A stretch of DNA of 52,555 bases from positions 1-52,555 of IMG/VR virus record IMGVR_UViG_3300029998_000044. One strand, 5' to 3'. Both the position numbers and the translations under genes were made by a program. Shown piece by piece: positions 39,183 to 46,913 of this stretch. This stretch comes from a virus. The notes below the pieces were generated by a model that saw nothing but the letters and a program-made list of their open reading frames with translations, was not told the DNA's origin and did no database searches. Every line of letters starts with the position of its first letter. The first letter of the stretch is position 1.

Positions 39183-39509
39183 ATGCAAGAATGGTTTCAG
39201 AAATATTGGGTAGAAGTTGCCCTTGGATTAACTACTACTGTCACAGCATATGTTATGAGAAGGATAAACAAAAAAGTAAATGAACAAGAAGCATTAAAAC
39301 TTGGTGTTCAAGCATTACTAAGAGATAGGATAATTCAGTCCTATAATCATCATTCAGAAAAAGGTTATTGTCAGATTTATGCAAGAGAGAACCTTGATGA
39401 ACTGGCAAAACAATATTATAATTTAGGTGGCAATGGGGTTGTTCATAAACTAATGGACTTGACATTTTCATTACCCACAGCACCACAAGATATAGATACT
39501 AAATCTTAG
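39183..39509 (+). CDS. Holin-like membrane protein
   Basis: 108 aa with TAGGAG upstream. One N-terminal membrane helix (WVEVALGLTTTVTAYVM) followed by the pattern EALKLGVQALLRDRIIQSYN, then YCQIYARENLDELAKQYYNL and GGNGVVHKLM that is common to phage proteins next to endolysins. Holin or holin-associated role is inferred. Confidence 0.65.
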   Translation: MQEWFQKYWVEVALGLTTTVTAYVMRRINKKVNEQEALKLGVQALLRDRIIQSYNHHSEKGYCQIYARENLDELAKQYYNLGGNGVVHKLMDLTFSLPTAPQDIDTKS

Positions 39510-39518
39510 GAGGGTATT

Positions 39519-40319
39519 ATGGAAAAACATATATTTAATTATGTAAGAGATACAATAGATTTAAGAGATTATAAATTTTCAAAAGCAGTTGGACAAAAAG
39601 TAGAAGTACCTTCCAGTATAGACTTATCTCCTAAGATGCCTAAGATTTTTAATCAGTTGACATTAGGTAGTTGTTCATCGAACTCTACTGCAAGAGGATT
39701 AATGTTTGCTAGGAACGATACTGAAAGTGTACTTTCAAGACTGTTTCAGTACTACAAGACAAGAGAACTTGAAGGAACTATTCCAGAAGATAGTGGAGCG
39801 AGTAACAGAAATGCTATAAAGTCAACTAATAAGTTTGGAATATGTAAAGAAGAATTAATGCCATATGAAATATCTAAGTTTACAGAAGCACCTACAGAAG
39901 AAGCAGTATTAGAAGCTATGAACCACAAGTCCCATTCTTACTACTCATGTGATTCATTGGATGATGTATTCCAAGCACTAGCACAGGGTTATCCTGTTGT
40001 TATTGGAATGGAAGTATTTGAATCATTTGAAACCAAAACTGTAGCAAGAACTGGAAAAATGGTAATGCCTAGTATGACTGAAACTATATTGGGTGGTCAT
40101 AGTGTATTGATAGAAGGTAAATTTGACAACATGAAAGTTAGCAAGTTGACATTCTTCAGAAAAATAGCAAACTTCCTGTTTGGAACTAAGATGCACGTCA
40201 ACAAAGGGTATTTAAAAGTAGCCAATAGTTGGGGTGAAGAATGGGGAGATAAGGGATATTTTTATATGCCATACGAATATTTTGAAAAATATGTGTTCGA
40301 TTGTTGGTGTATAGTATAA
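39519..40319 (+). CDS. Papain-like (C1A) cysteine peptidase
   Basis: 266 aa with TAGGAGG upstream. Three catalytic regions of the papain family are visible: the Gln/Cys site NQLTLGSCSSNSTARGL (about 46-62), the His site GGHSVLIEGK (about 193-202) and the Asn site VANSWGEEWGDKGYFYMPYE (about 239-258). No signal peptide or long pro-domain is apparent. It lies among lysis genes and may cut wall cross-bridges or a host protein. Confidence 0.85.
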   Translation: MEKHIFNYVRDTIDLRDYKFSKAVGQKVEVPSSIDLSPKMPKIFNQLTLGSCSSNSTARGLMFARNDTESVLSRLFQYYKTRELEGTIPEDSGASNRNAIKSTNKFGICKEELMPYEISKFTEAPTEEAVLEAMNHKSHSYYSCDSLDDVFQALAQGYPVVIGMEVFESFETKTVARTGKMVMPSMTETILGGHSVLIEGKFDNMKVSKLTFFRKIANFLFGTKMHVNKGYLKVANSWGEEWGDKGYFYMPYEYFEKYVFDCWCIV

Positions 40320-40335
40320 AACAGGAGGATTAAGG

Positions 40336-40746
40336 ATGCCAGTAATGGATGATGTAAAAGAATTGGTAGATAGTGTAAAATCTATTGGGGAGAATGGTGC
40401 AACGATTGCCCAGAATGTAACCCAGAATATGAACACTACTTCCCAAATAACAGGAGACGCCACCTTGGAAGAAGGGTGTACTTATATAGCAACACCTTAT
40501 ATGTCGCATACCGTTAAATTGGTATGGACTATAACTATATTTTCGATGTTATTGTTTATAGTAACCATTGCATCGGATGTAATATTTCATGTAAATGTAA
40601 GTTATGTATTGACATATGACATAGGTGTATGGGTTCCAATGTTGATAACATATTGTACCAAGTCTTATCTTGAGAAGAAACATAATATCATCGGAGCAGA
40701 AACACTTGTAAATCCAATCGTTAGTCCTGTTGAGGAGGTTAAATAA
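40336..40746 (+). CDS. Membrane protein, possible holin component
   Basis: 136 aa with AGGAGG upstream. A polar N-terminal half and two membrane segments (LVWTITIFSMLLFIVTIASD and VSYVLTYDIGVWVPMLITY). Its stop overlaps the next start. It may be a lysis or superinfection membrane protein. Confidence 0.6.
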   Translation: MPVMDDVKELVDSVKSIGENGATIAQNVTQNMNTTSQITGDATLEEGCTYIATPYMSHTVKLVWTITIFSMLLFIVTIASDVIFHVNVSYVLTYDIGVWVPMLITYCTKSYLEKKHNIIGAETLVNPIVSPVEEVK

Positions 40747-41210
40747 TGAATTTGAACAGTTTTATAATATTTATTCAGACTAATCCAATATTTATGATTT
40801 TATTTGGTGGTGTGGTAGTAGTCGGTGGACTTGCCATAGTACTGAAATTGTTTGGTTTGAAGTATATAAATATAACCAAAAGTATAGTTTTATTTGCCAA
40901 GAATAACTTGGAACAGTTAGGTATGAGTAACGAAAAGATAAAACTCATATTGGATATAATGTTGCAGGCAATTACAACTGCTATCGTAATAGATTCCAAC
41001 CAGACAACTGATGAAAAAGTTGAAAATGCAATGACCTTTGTGTCCAATATATGTGGTGAACTTGGTCTGACATTTACTGATTTTGAAAAGACAATCATAA
41101 GAGATGTGTTTATATTGGTATTTATATTCATTAACACATTGAAGATTTCTCCGACAAAGGTGAGTTACAACAAACTCGCAAAAGCAAATTTAAAATTGAA
41201 TCAGAAATAA
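40746..41210 (+). CDS. Membrane protein, possible holin component
   Basis: 154 aa with GAGGAGG upstream. One N-terminal membrane segment (FIIFIQTNPIFMILFGGVVVV and onward) followed by a helical region and a second hydrophobic stretch (VFILVFIFINTLK). It ends the late operon; a terminator follows. Confidence 0.6.
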   Translation: MNLNSFIIFIQTNPIFMILFGGVVVVGGLAIVLKLFGLKYINITKSIVLFAKNNLEQLGMSNEKIKLILDIMLQAITTAIVIDSNQTTDEKVENAMTFVSNICGELGLTFTDFEKTIIRDVFILVFIFINTLKISPTKVSYNKLAKANLKLNQK

Positions 41211-41215
41211 AACTT

Positions 41216-41241
41216 AGCGACCAGAAATGGTTGCTTTTTTT
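41216..41241 (+). terminator. Rho-independent terminator ending the late operon
   Basis: AGCGACCA pairs with TGGTTGCT (one G-U) around GAAA, followed by TTTTTT. The design is the same as the terminator after terS (GAAA loop). Confidence 0.92.
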
Positions 41242-41246
41242 CGCTT

Positions 41247-41324
41247 ACTTTCAAAAACTGAAGCCTTGCTTTCAAAAAGGCAGAGGGGTCACTTTCAAAA
41301 AACGCAAACCTCTTGCTTTCAAAA
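41247..41324 (+). repeat. RCTTTCAAA repeat array 2
   Basis: Four copies of ACTTTCAAA or GCTTTCAAA at 41247, 41268, 41291 and 41315, spaced 21, 23 and 24 bp, about two helical turns, so all face the same side of the DNA. Confidence 0.85.
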
Positions 41325-41667
41325 TGTAAGACCTTCCAACATTCCTAGAAAAATTAACAGAATGTTAATATGTAAATATATGTATAATCAGAATAGTCTG
41401 AATATTCCTAATTACACAGAATATTCTGTCTGTAATTGCGTAATCTCCATCTGTAACCCAGCAAACCGTTGATATGACTAAGTTCTTTCTTCATAAATTA
41501 CAGATTACACCTTTTTTCTAAATAAAAAGTAATATTAGTAATAGTATAAAGTATATATAAGGAGTATAGGAAATCAGCGTAATTTTGTAATTTACATGAC
41601 TTAGACCAGTAATAGCCTTATTCTTTGAGTAATTAAATCTGTAATGTTCTGTAACCTAAAGTAATTG

Positions 41668-41696
41668 TTGACATTGTTTGGAATGTATGATATAAT
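41668..41696 (+). promoter_or_regulatory. Sigma-A promoter for the sigma-like factor
   Basis: TTGACA 41668-41673, 17-bp spacer, TATAAT 41691-41696. Confidence 0.92.
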
Positions 41697-41734
41697 GTCT
41701 GTAGAGAGAAAAATTATAAAAGGAGGAAGTTATT

Positions 41735-42199
41735 ATGAAGTTGACAAAAGAACAGGCTGAATTAGTTACCAAACATCATTCTCTTATATACTGGTATATC
41801 AATATGTATCATTTGGAAGTTAGTGAGTGGTATGACCTATTGGCAATAGAGTTGTGCTATACTGCTATGAACTATGATGCTGAGAAGGGTGCGTTTTCAT
41901 CTTATTTTAAAAAGAGAGCCAATTGGAAACGAGCCAAAGAATATAGAAAGTCCCAGACTCAGAAAAGAAGTTTTCAAGGAGTTACCTATATAGAAGGGTT
42001 TCACAATACCAACTATCAATCAGATGTACACGATATATTGGAACTGCAAGATTGGATTGAGGATGACGCAACGGACGTACTACTATATAAGAGTAGAGGG
42101 TTCAACCAAAGTGAGATAGGAGATATACTTGGAGTGAGCCAGACTCATGTATCCAAAACACTTAAAAAATTAAAGGAGGAATATACTATTGACAGATAA
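41735..42199 (+). CDS. Phage RNA polymerase sigma-like factor
   Basis: 154 aa with AAAGGAGG upstream. The N-terminal half resembles sigma region 2 (SLIYWYINMYHLEVSEWYDL, then YDAEKGAFSSYFKKRANWKR). The C-terminal region 4 helix-turn-helix is ALGVSQTHV-like: FNQSEIGDILGVSQTHVSKT. It could redirect host RNA polymerase to phage late promoters such as the GTTATAGT sites. Small size is usual for phage sigma factors. Overlaps the next gene. Confidence 0.8.
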   Translation: MKLTKEQAELVTKHHSLIYWYINMYHLEVSEWYDLLAIELCYTAMNYDAEKGAFSSYFKKRANWKRAKEYRKSQTQKRSFQGVTYIEGFHNTNYQSDVHDILELQDWIEDDATDVLLYKSRGFNQSEIGDILGVSQTHVSKTLKKLKEEYTIDR

Positions 42200-42692
42200 G
42201 AAGATGTCTGATATAATGAGTAATATAGTAGTGGTAGTAGATTCCAGAGAGAAACAGAATGACCATATCCTTTCATATCTCAAGGATAATGATATTCCCT
42301 ATATCGTAGAAAAACTTCATTCTGCGGACTACTCATTTATATTGCCCGACTATCCAGAACTTAACATGGACAGAAAGATACTTGTGGAAAAGAAGAACTC
42401 ATTGGATGAAATATCACAGAACTTCACAAGTGGTCGAGAACGGTTCGCCAGAGAATTTGAAAGACTTACCGATGAAAAGATACACTTGGTAGTCGAGGAT
42501 GCCACATGGAAGAAGTTGACAAAAGGTTCGTATAGAAGCAAACTACCTCCAAAATCATTCACTGCTTCTATGCTTACTTGGAGTATAAGGTATCGGTGTC
42601 CAGTATGGTTTGTTGGAAGGGATGAAAGTCCAGAGTTGATACACAAGTTGTTACACTATGAATTATTAGAATTTTTGAAAGGGATGAAATAA
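42189..42692 (+). CDS. ERCC4-type nuclease
   Basis: 167 aa, TTG start after AAGGAGGAATATACTA, overlapping the sigma-like gene by 11 nt. Motifs: VVVVDSREKQND, HSADYSF and KILVEKKNSLDEISQNF (the ERKxxxD-like nuclease core), then FTSGRERFAREFERL. ERCC4/XPF-fold nucleases cut branched DNA; it probably helps process recombination or replication forks. Confidence 0.85.
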   Translation: MTDKKMSDIMSNIVVVVDSREKQNDHILSYLKDNDIPYIVEKLHSADYSFILPDYPELNMDRKILVEKKNSLDEISQNFTSGRERFAREFERLTDEKIHLVVEDATWKKLTKGSYRSKLPPKSFTASMLTWSIRYRCPVWFVGRDESPELIHKLLHYELLEFLKGMK

Positions 42693-42693
42693 A

Positions 42694-42891
42694 ATGAGTT
42701 TATGGCAATCAATTCTTCATAAAAAAGACCACAGAAAATTATATATTGGATGTAGGTGTGACCATTGTATTGCTGGTAAACTTCATAGACAAAATAAAAA
42801 AAGAGTATTGACAAGGATAGATAAGGATGATATACTTAGTGTAACAAGTCGATACGATTTAAAAGAACCAACTAAACTTGGAATATTTTAA
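42694..42891 (+). CDS. Hypothetical small basic protein
   Basis: 65 aa, ATG 1 nt after the preceding stop. Motif CRCDHCIAGKLHRQNKKR suggests a metal and nucleic acid site. Function unknown. Confidence 0.55.
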   Translation: MSLWQSILHKKDHRKLYIGCRCDHCIAGKLHRQNKKRVLTRIDKDDILSVTSRYDLKEPTKLGIF

Positions 42892-42899
42892 AATAGTTA

Positions 42900-42928
42900 T
42901 TGACAGATTAAACTATATGTGTTATAAT
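42900..42928 (+). promoter_or_regulatory. Sigma-A promoter for the recT operon
   Basis: TTGACA 42900-42905, 17-bp spacer, TATAAT 42923-42928. The spacer half TATATGTGT is shared with the promoter at 46311. Confidence 0.92.
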
Positions 42929-42961
42929 AAGATATAAAGAAAGTTTGAAGGAGGAATACTT

Positions 42962-43591
42962 ATGGAAGAAATTAATGCATTAGAAACCGTAGCAAATTCA
43001 GTAGCAGTAAGACCAGATGCAACATCCACAGTAATGACTACCGAGAAGTTGATGGATATGAGCATGATGTTGGCCAAGTCCACAATAGTTCCTGTGATGT
43101 ACCAGAATAGACCAGAGAACTGCTTCGTAGCACTTGATATGGCTTCAAGGATGGGTTTGTCACCAATGGTGGTTATGCAGAACCTATTCGTTATTCAAGG
43201 TAAACCATCATGGTCTGGACAGGCAATAGCTTCAATGATTAGAGCCAATCCAAACTATCGTGATGTAGAACTTCATTTTGTAGGACAGGAAGGTACTGAT
43301 CAGAGAGGTGCATTTGTAACTGCTCATAGAATATCAACTGGTAAGACCATTGTAGGCTCAACTGTCACAATCGGCATAGCTAAGAAAGAAGGATGGTATC
43401 AGAAAGCAGGAAGTAAATGGCAGTCAATTCCAGAGGTAATGTTATCATACAGAGCATATGCTTGGTTCGGTAGGGTTCACTGTCCAGAGTTAATGATGGG
43501 TATGCAGACAATCGAAGAAGTACAAGATGTAATAATTGAAGATGCCAAAGCCAAAGTACTCAATCCATATGAAGGTGGTGTATCCAAATAA
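42962..43591 (+). CDS. recT: RecT-family single-strand annealing protein
   Basis: 209 aa with AGGAGG upstream. Family features include MYQNRPENCFVALDMASRMG, SPMVVMQNLFVIQGKPSWSG and the later SIPEVMLSYRAYAWFGRVHC. RecT/Red-beta proteins anneal complementary strands and work with a 5'-3' exonuclease; the PD-(D/E)XK gene at 43764 is a fitting partner. Confidence 0.88.
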   Translation: MEEINALETVANSVAVRPDATSTVMTTEKLMDMSMMLAKSTIVPVMYQNRPENCFVALDMASRMGLSPMVVMQNLFVIQGKPSWSGQAIASMIRANPNYRDVELHFVGQEGTDQRGAFVTAHRISTGKTIVGSTVTIGIAKKEGWYQKAGSKWQSIPEVMLSYRAYAWFGRVHCPELMMGMQTIEEVQDVIIEDAKAKVLNPYEGGVSK

Positions 43592-43767
43592 TGGCAACTT
43601 TTATATTAGCATTATATATGTTATTCGTATTCATGACAGTTGCAGTAATGATATTAAAGGATGAAAAAACATCAACAGGATTAAAAGTATCATCCTTAAT
43701 ATTTGTAGTATTTCCAGTACTCTATCTGATATTGACTATAATATTCAGTAGAGTAGTATTTATATGA
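43591..43767 (+). CDS. Small two-span membrane protein
   Basis: 58 aa. Two hydrophobic helices (TFILALYMLFVFMTVAVMIL and VSSLIFVVFPVLYLILTIIF). Starts at the RecT stop and overlaps the exonuclease ATG (ATGA). Unusual membrane gene between recombination partners. Confidence 0.6.
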   Translation: MATFILALYMLFVFMTVAVMILKDEKTSTGLKVSSLIFVVFPVLYLILTIIFSRVVFI

Positions 43768-44522
43768 ATTTAACAAATGCCAACTACTTTGAGGATACAC
43801 ACTATATGTCTGTGTCCTCATATAAACTCTTTAAGCATTGTGAGAACAAAGGTCTTAAAGGCTTTGGTACTCCATCTAAAGATATGTTGGTTGGTTCATA
43901 CGTTGATGCATATGTTGAAGGTACACTTTCAGAATTCTGTGCAGAGCATCCAGAAATCATATCCTCTCAAGGTAAGACAAAAGGTGAATTGAAAGCTGAG
44001 TTCAAAAAGGCAGTAGAGGTTTGCGACTTCATAGACCATGACAAAGTATTACAACAGTTCCTATCTGGAGAGAAGCAAGTCATAATGACTGGTGAGATTA
44101 CGGATGTTCCATTTAAAATCAAAATGGATAGTTATTCTCCAAAGATTGCTATTAATGACTTAAAGGTAATGTATACCATCACAGATAGTAGAGGAAATTA
44201 TATAGACTTTATATCTAAATGGGGTTACGATTTACAGCTTGCGTGTTATCAAGAGATAGTTTTCCAGAACACAGGAGATAGACTTCCAGTATATATTTGT
44301 GCAGTTACAAAAGAAAATCCAATCAATAGTGCAGTAATAAACATACCACAGGTAGTATTAGATAGGGCATTATACTCCGTACAAGCCGATTTAAGCCATT
44401 ATTATGATGTTAGGCGAGGTATAGTACTACCTAAAGGATGTGGTTTATGTGCAGAATGTATAAGCAAACGAGAGAAGACTCCAATAATAAGCATGATTGA
44501 TATTATGGAAGGAGGATATTAA
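43764..44522 (+). CDS. PD-(D/E)XK exonuclease (RecE/Cas4-like)
   Basis: 252 aa. Nuclease core: GSYVDAYVEG (motif region I), then FKIKMDSYSPKIAINDLKVM (D then D-x-K) and a QLACYQEIV helix. Near the C-terminus CGLCAEC holds Cys that may bind metal. It likely resects DNA 5' ends to give substrate for RecT. Confidence 0.82.
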   Translation: MNLTNANYFEDTHYMSVSSYKLFKHCENKGLKGFGTPSKDMLVGSYVDAYVEGTLSEFCAEHPEIISSQGKTKGELKAEFKKAVEVCDFIDHDKVLQQFLSGEKQVIMTGEITDVPFKIKMDSYSPKIAINDLKVMYTITDSRGNYIDFISKWGYDLQLACYQEIVFQNTGDRLPVYICAVTKENPINSAVINIPQVVLDRALYSVQADLSHYYDVRRGIVLPKGCGLCAECISKREKTPIISMIDIMEGGY

Positions 44523-44717
44523 ATGGATGAATTATTTTTAGTTGGAAGATTTGATATGGATGGTAGATTTTTAAGTTATGTGGCAACTGGCAGAGGTGGT
44601 GGGGTGGCTTGTTTTACAGAATTATCCAGTGCTAAACGATGTATGGCACAGATGAAATGTAGAAGTTATACCTATGCTATATTGAGTACAAGTGATGCCA
44701 CAATTTGGGAGGGTTAA
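44523..44717 (+). CDS. Hypothetical small protein
   Basis: 64 aa, ATG directly after the preceding stop, GGAGGATATTAA upstream. Begins DELFLVGRFDMDGRFLSYVA and has a C-terminal SYTYAILSTSDATIWEG. No family recognised. Confidence 0.55.
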   Translation: MDELFLVGRFDMDGRFLSYVATGRGGGVACFTELSSAKRCMAQMKCRSYTYAILSTSDATIWEG

Positions 44718-44718
44718 A

Positions 44719-44847
44719 ATGAGTGATAAAGTAGAAGTAAATTGGGAAAAAATGGTTGACATTTCATGTGGTCTTTCATGCAAAGAATGTGAAGACAGAT
44801 GTGAGGAAGACAAGTCGATATTTGGCTTTGATGAAAAATTAAAATAA
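44719..44847 (+). CDS. Small acidic Cys-rich protein
   Basis: 42 aa with GGGAGGG upstream, 1 nt after the previous stop. CGLSCKECEDRC suggests a small metal site. Function unknown. Confidence 0.5.
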   Translation: MSDKVEVNWEKMVDISCGLSCKECEDRCEEDKSIFGFDEKLK

Positions 44848-44850
44848 TGT

Positions 44851-44879
44851 TTGACATCCACACTTCGGTGTGGTATACT
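44851..44879 (+). promoter_or_regulatory. Sigma-A promoter with perfect spacer palindrome
   Basis: TTGACA 44851-44856, 17-bp spacer, TATACT 44874-44879. The spacer holds CCACAC-TTCG-GTGTGG (44858-44873), a likely operator. Confidence 0.88.
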
Positions 44880-44910
44880 TGATTCATAAGGTTGAAGAAG
44901 GAGGTATTGG

Positions 44911-45462
44911 ATGATAGATTATAAACAGGAATTTAAAAAGATAGTTAGAAACAATATCAAAAGAGAAGGTATTAATGAGTTGATGACATCACTTGAAAAG
45001 TCTGACTTTTATACTGCCCCAGCATCTACAAGATACCATGATTCAGAAGAAGGTGGATTGGTAAAACATTCGGTAGAAGTGTTTGATTGGTTGATGAAAG
45101 ATTATGGAGATAAGTATGACCATGAAACAATAGCATTGGTTAGTCTGTTCCATGACATATGTAAAATTGGTTATTATAAGGTTGAAATGCGTAATGCCAA
45201 AGATGATAAGGGTAAATGGGTACAAGTTCCATATTATACAGTTGACGATAAATTACCAATTAATCATGCTTGTAAAAGTGTAATAATGTTACAACAAGTT
45301 ATAAAATTAAACAATGATGAAATATTAGCAATTGCATCCCATATGGGATTATCTGAACCGAAGGAAAATTATAGTACTATATCTAAAGCATTTACAGAAT
45401 GTCATTTAGCATTGCACTTGCATCTATCGGATATGAAATCCACATATATAGGTGGTGTTTAA
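44911..45462 (+). CDS. HD-domain phosphohydrolase
   Basis: 183 aa with AGGAGG upstream. HD metal motifs: VKHSVEVFDW (H), LVSLFHDICKIG (HD) and the later IASHMG and LALHLH. It could hydrolyse nucleotides or signalling molecules such as dGTP or (p)ppGpp; the substrate cannot be read from sequence. Confidence 0.85.
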   Translation: MIDYKQEFKKIVRNNIKREGINELMTSLEKSDFYTAPASTRYHDSEEGGLVKHSVEVFDWLMKDYGDKYDHETIALVSLFHDICKIGYYKVEMRNAKDDKGKWVQVPYYTVDDKLPINHACKSVIMLQQVIKLNNDEILAIASHMGLSEPKENYSTISKAFTECHLALHLHLSDMKSTYIGGV

Positions 45463-45514
45463 AGTTAAAAAACGAAGAAGTAATATAAATATAAAACTTT
45501 AAGGAGGAATAATA

Positions 45515-45745
45515 ATGAATATTGAAAAGAAGATTGCAAAACTCGATAAGGTTAATATGAAGGTACTGGATGTTTTCGACAAATCACTTGACCTCATGGA
45601 AGCCAATAACAGGGTTATGCTGGCACATCAAGGAGTATTAGAAGCAGAGATAGAAGCAAGTAAAAGACTTGTATCTGAAATTGAAGTTAAGGTTTCAAGA
45701 ACTGAACTAGTTATACAAAATTTCAAAACTCTTTTAGGAAGATAG
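45515..45745 (+). CDS. Small helical protein
   Basis: 76 aa with AAGGAGG upstream. Fully alpha-helical and charged with heptad Leu/Val spacing (coiled coil). Followed directly by a promoter. Function unknown. Confidence 0.6.
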   Translation: MNIEKKIAKLDKVNMKVLDVFDKSLDLMEANNRVMLAHQGVLEAEIEASKRLVSEIEVKVSRTELVIQNFKTLLGR

Positions 45746-45774
45746 TTGACAGACAGTAATCAGTATGGTATAAT
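45746..45774 (+). promoter_or_regulatory. Sigma-A promoter
   Basis: TTGACA 45746-45751, 17-bp spacer, TATAAT 45769-45774. Confidence 0.92.
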
Positions 45775-45845
45775 GTATATATGAGGTTGAGGTTGAGGGA
45801 AGTACATTCTCTCTCCTACAATAAATATGATGGAGGATGATGGTT

Positions 45846-46301
45846 ATGGGATTTAAAGTTGGAGATAAGGTAAGGGTTAAGTCAAATCTTATAGTGGGTA
45901 AATCATACGCAGGAATCGGTGGGATCGAAGATACGTTTGTAGCACCAATGGATGATGTTAGTGGAAAAGTGGTAACTATTACCGATAAAAGAAGTGGATT
46001 GTATTTTATAGACGAGAGTAGAGGTTGGGCTTTCACAGATGAAATGTTTGAGCCAGTTCAAGAAGTTGTTCCAGAACCAATCCCAACACCTATTTCAAAA
46101 GCTGAAAAGACTAAGATTGAGTTCATAGCCACATCAATTACACACTTTATTGTTATAGGTGATGTTACAATCTGTATTCCACTTGATTGTCCAGTAGGAG
46201 TTGCAGTAAAACATCCAAATGATGAACCAGATGCAGAATTTGGTATGGCTCTTGCTCAGTTCAGAATGTTCAATGATGCAGAAGCAAATGATTTACTTTA
46301 A
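45846..46301 (+). CDS. SH3-like hypothetical protein
   Basis: 151 aa from the ATG at 45846 (GGAGGATGGT upstream; the open frame allows 45837). N-terminal KVGDKVRVKSNLIVGKSYAG to GWAFTDEMFEPV resembles a KOW/SH3 barrel like those of the 11427 protein. The rest holds CIPLDCPVGVAVKHPNDEPD and PNPI-type linkers. No function. Confidence 0.6.
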   Translation: MGFKVGDKVRVKSNLIVGKSYAGIGGIEDTFVAPMDDVSGKVVTITDKRSGLYFIDESRGWAFTDEMFEPVQEVVPEPIPTPISKAEKTKIEFIATSITHFIVIGDVTICIPLDCPVGVAVKHPNDEPDAEFGMALAQFRMFNDAEANDLL

Positions 46302-46310
46302 AAATAATAG

Positions 46311-46339
46311 TTGACAAGTAGTTGTATATGTGTTATAAT
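46311..46339 (+). promoter_or_regulatory. Sigma-A promoter for the SSB-like gene
   Basis: TTGACA 46311-46316, 17-bp spacer, TATAAT 46334-46339. Confidence 0.92.
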
Positions 46340-46382
46340 AAGTGTATAGCAAATAAATAAAAATTAAAGGAGAAATGATAAT

Positions 46383-46874
46383 ATGAGTAATTTATGGGAA
46401 AGATTTGATGGTATAGTAACTGCAACAGAGGTGGATGAAGTAGTAAAGAGTTTTGCACCATTGGTGGCTGGTGAATACGAAGGCAACCTTGAAGAACTAG
46501 TAGCTGGTGAAAGTAAGTCTGGTCTTCCAATGCTTAAAGGTAAGTTTAGACTTGCTTCTAACAGAGTTGTATTTTACAATCAAGTATTGCAGAACGCAAA
46601 CAATCCAGCATTTACTGCTATGAATGTTGCAAAGGCAGTCAATGATGTTGGTTTCATTCTGGGAGAAGAAATTGAGTTTACTACTCTCGGCGAGTTCGCT
46701 GGTATAGTAATGGGAATGACAGGAATGGATGGAAAAGTATTACCAGAATTTGCTGATAAGGTGCTTAGACTCAAGATTTCATACGGTAAGAATGACCTTG
46801 AGATGAAGTTTCCAATAGTATCAGTAGAAGGTGAAGCATTAGTATCAGTAGATGATGGTGATGTTCCTTTCTAA
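46383..46874 (+). CDS. DUF669-type single-stranded DNA-binding protein
   Basis: 163 aa with AAAGGAG upstream. DUF669-like start (NLWERFDGIVTATEVDEVVK), OB-like core (GEYEGNLEELVAGESKSGLP) and an acidic tail ending DDGDVPF, the typical SSB partner-binding tip. It probably coats phage single-stranded DNA for replication and for RecT/ERF. Confidence 0.8.
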   Translation: MSNLWERFDGIVTATEVDEVVKSFAPLVAGEYEGNLEELVAGESKSGLPMLKGKFRLASNRVVFYNQVLQNANNPAFTAMNVAKAVNDVGFILGEEIEFTTLGEFAGIVMGMTGMDGKVLPEFADKVLRLKISYGKNDLEMKFPIVSVEGEALVSVDDGDVPF

Positions 46875-46913
46875 GCAGAAGACAAGGAGGTGCGAGTCCT
46901 CCAATACATATGA

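Larger units (their letters stand above)
41242..41734. promoter_or_regulatory. Non-coding control block C
   Basis: About 490 bp with no supported gene. In order: four RCTTTCAAA repeats (41247-41324), imperfect and perfect GAATATTC palindromes (TCAGAATAGTCTGA at 41389; ACAGAATATTCTGT at 41416-41429), CTGTAAY words (41430, 41451, 41637-41655), TTGATATGACT (41469), TAAAAAGTAATAT (about 41523) and a sigma-A promoter. The order repeats what is seen around terS in blocks A and B. Confidence 0.65.

Noticed and set aside
46885-46903. Third tRNA (T-arm-like GGAGG-TGCGAGT-CCTCC)
   Set aside because: The hairpin has T-arm geometry, but no acceptor or anticodon arm can be placed around it.
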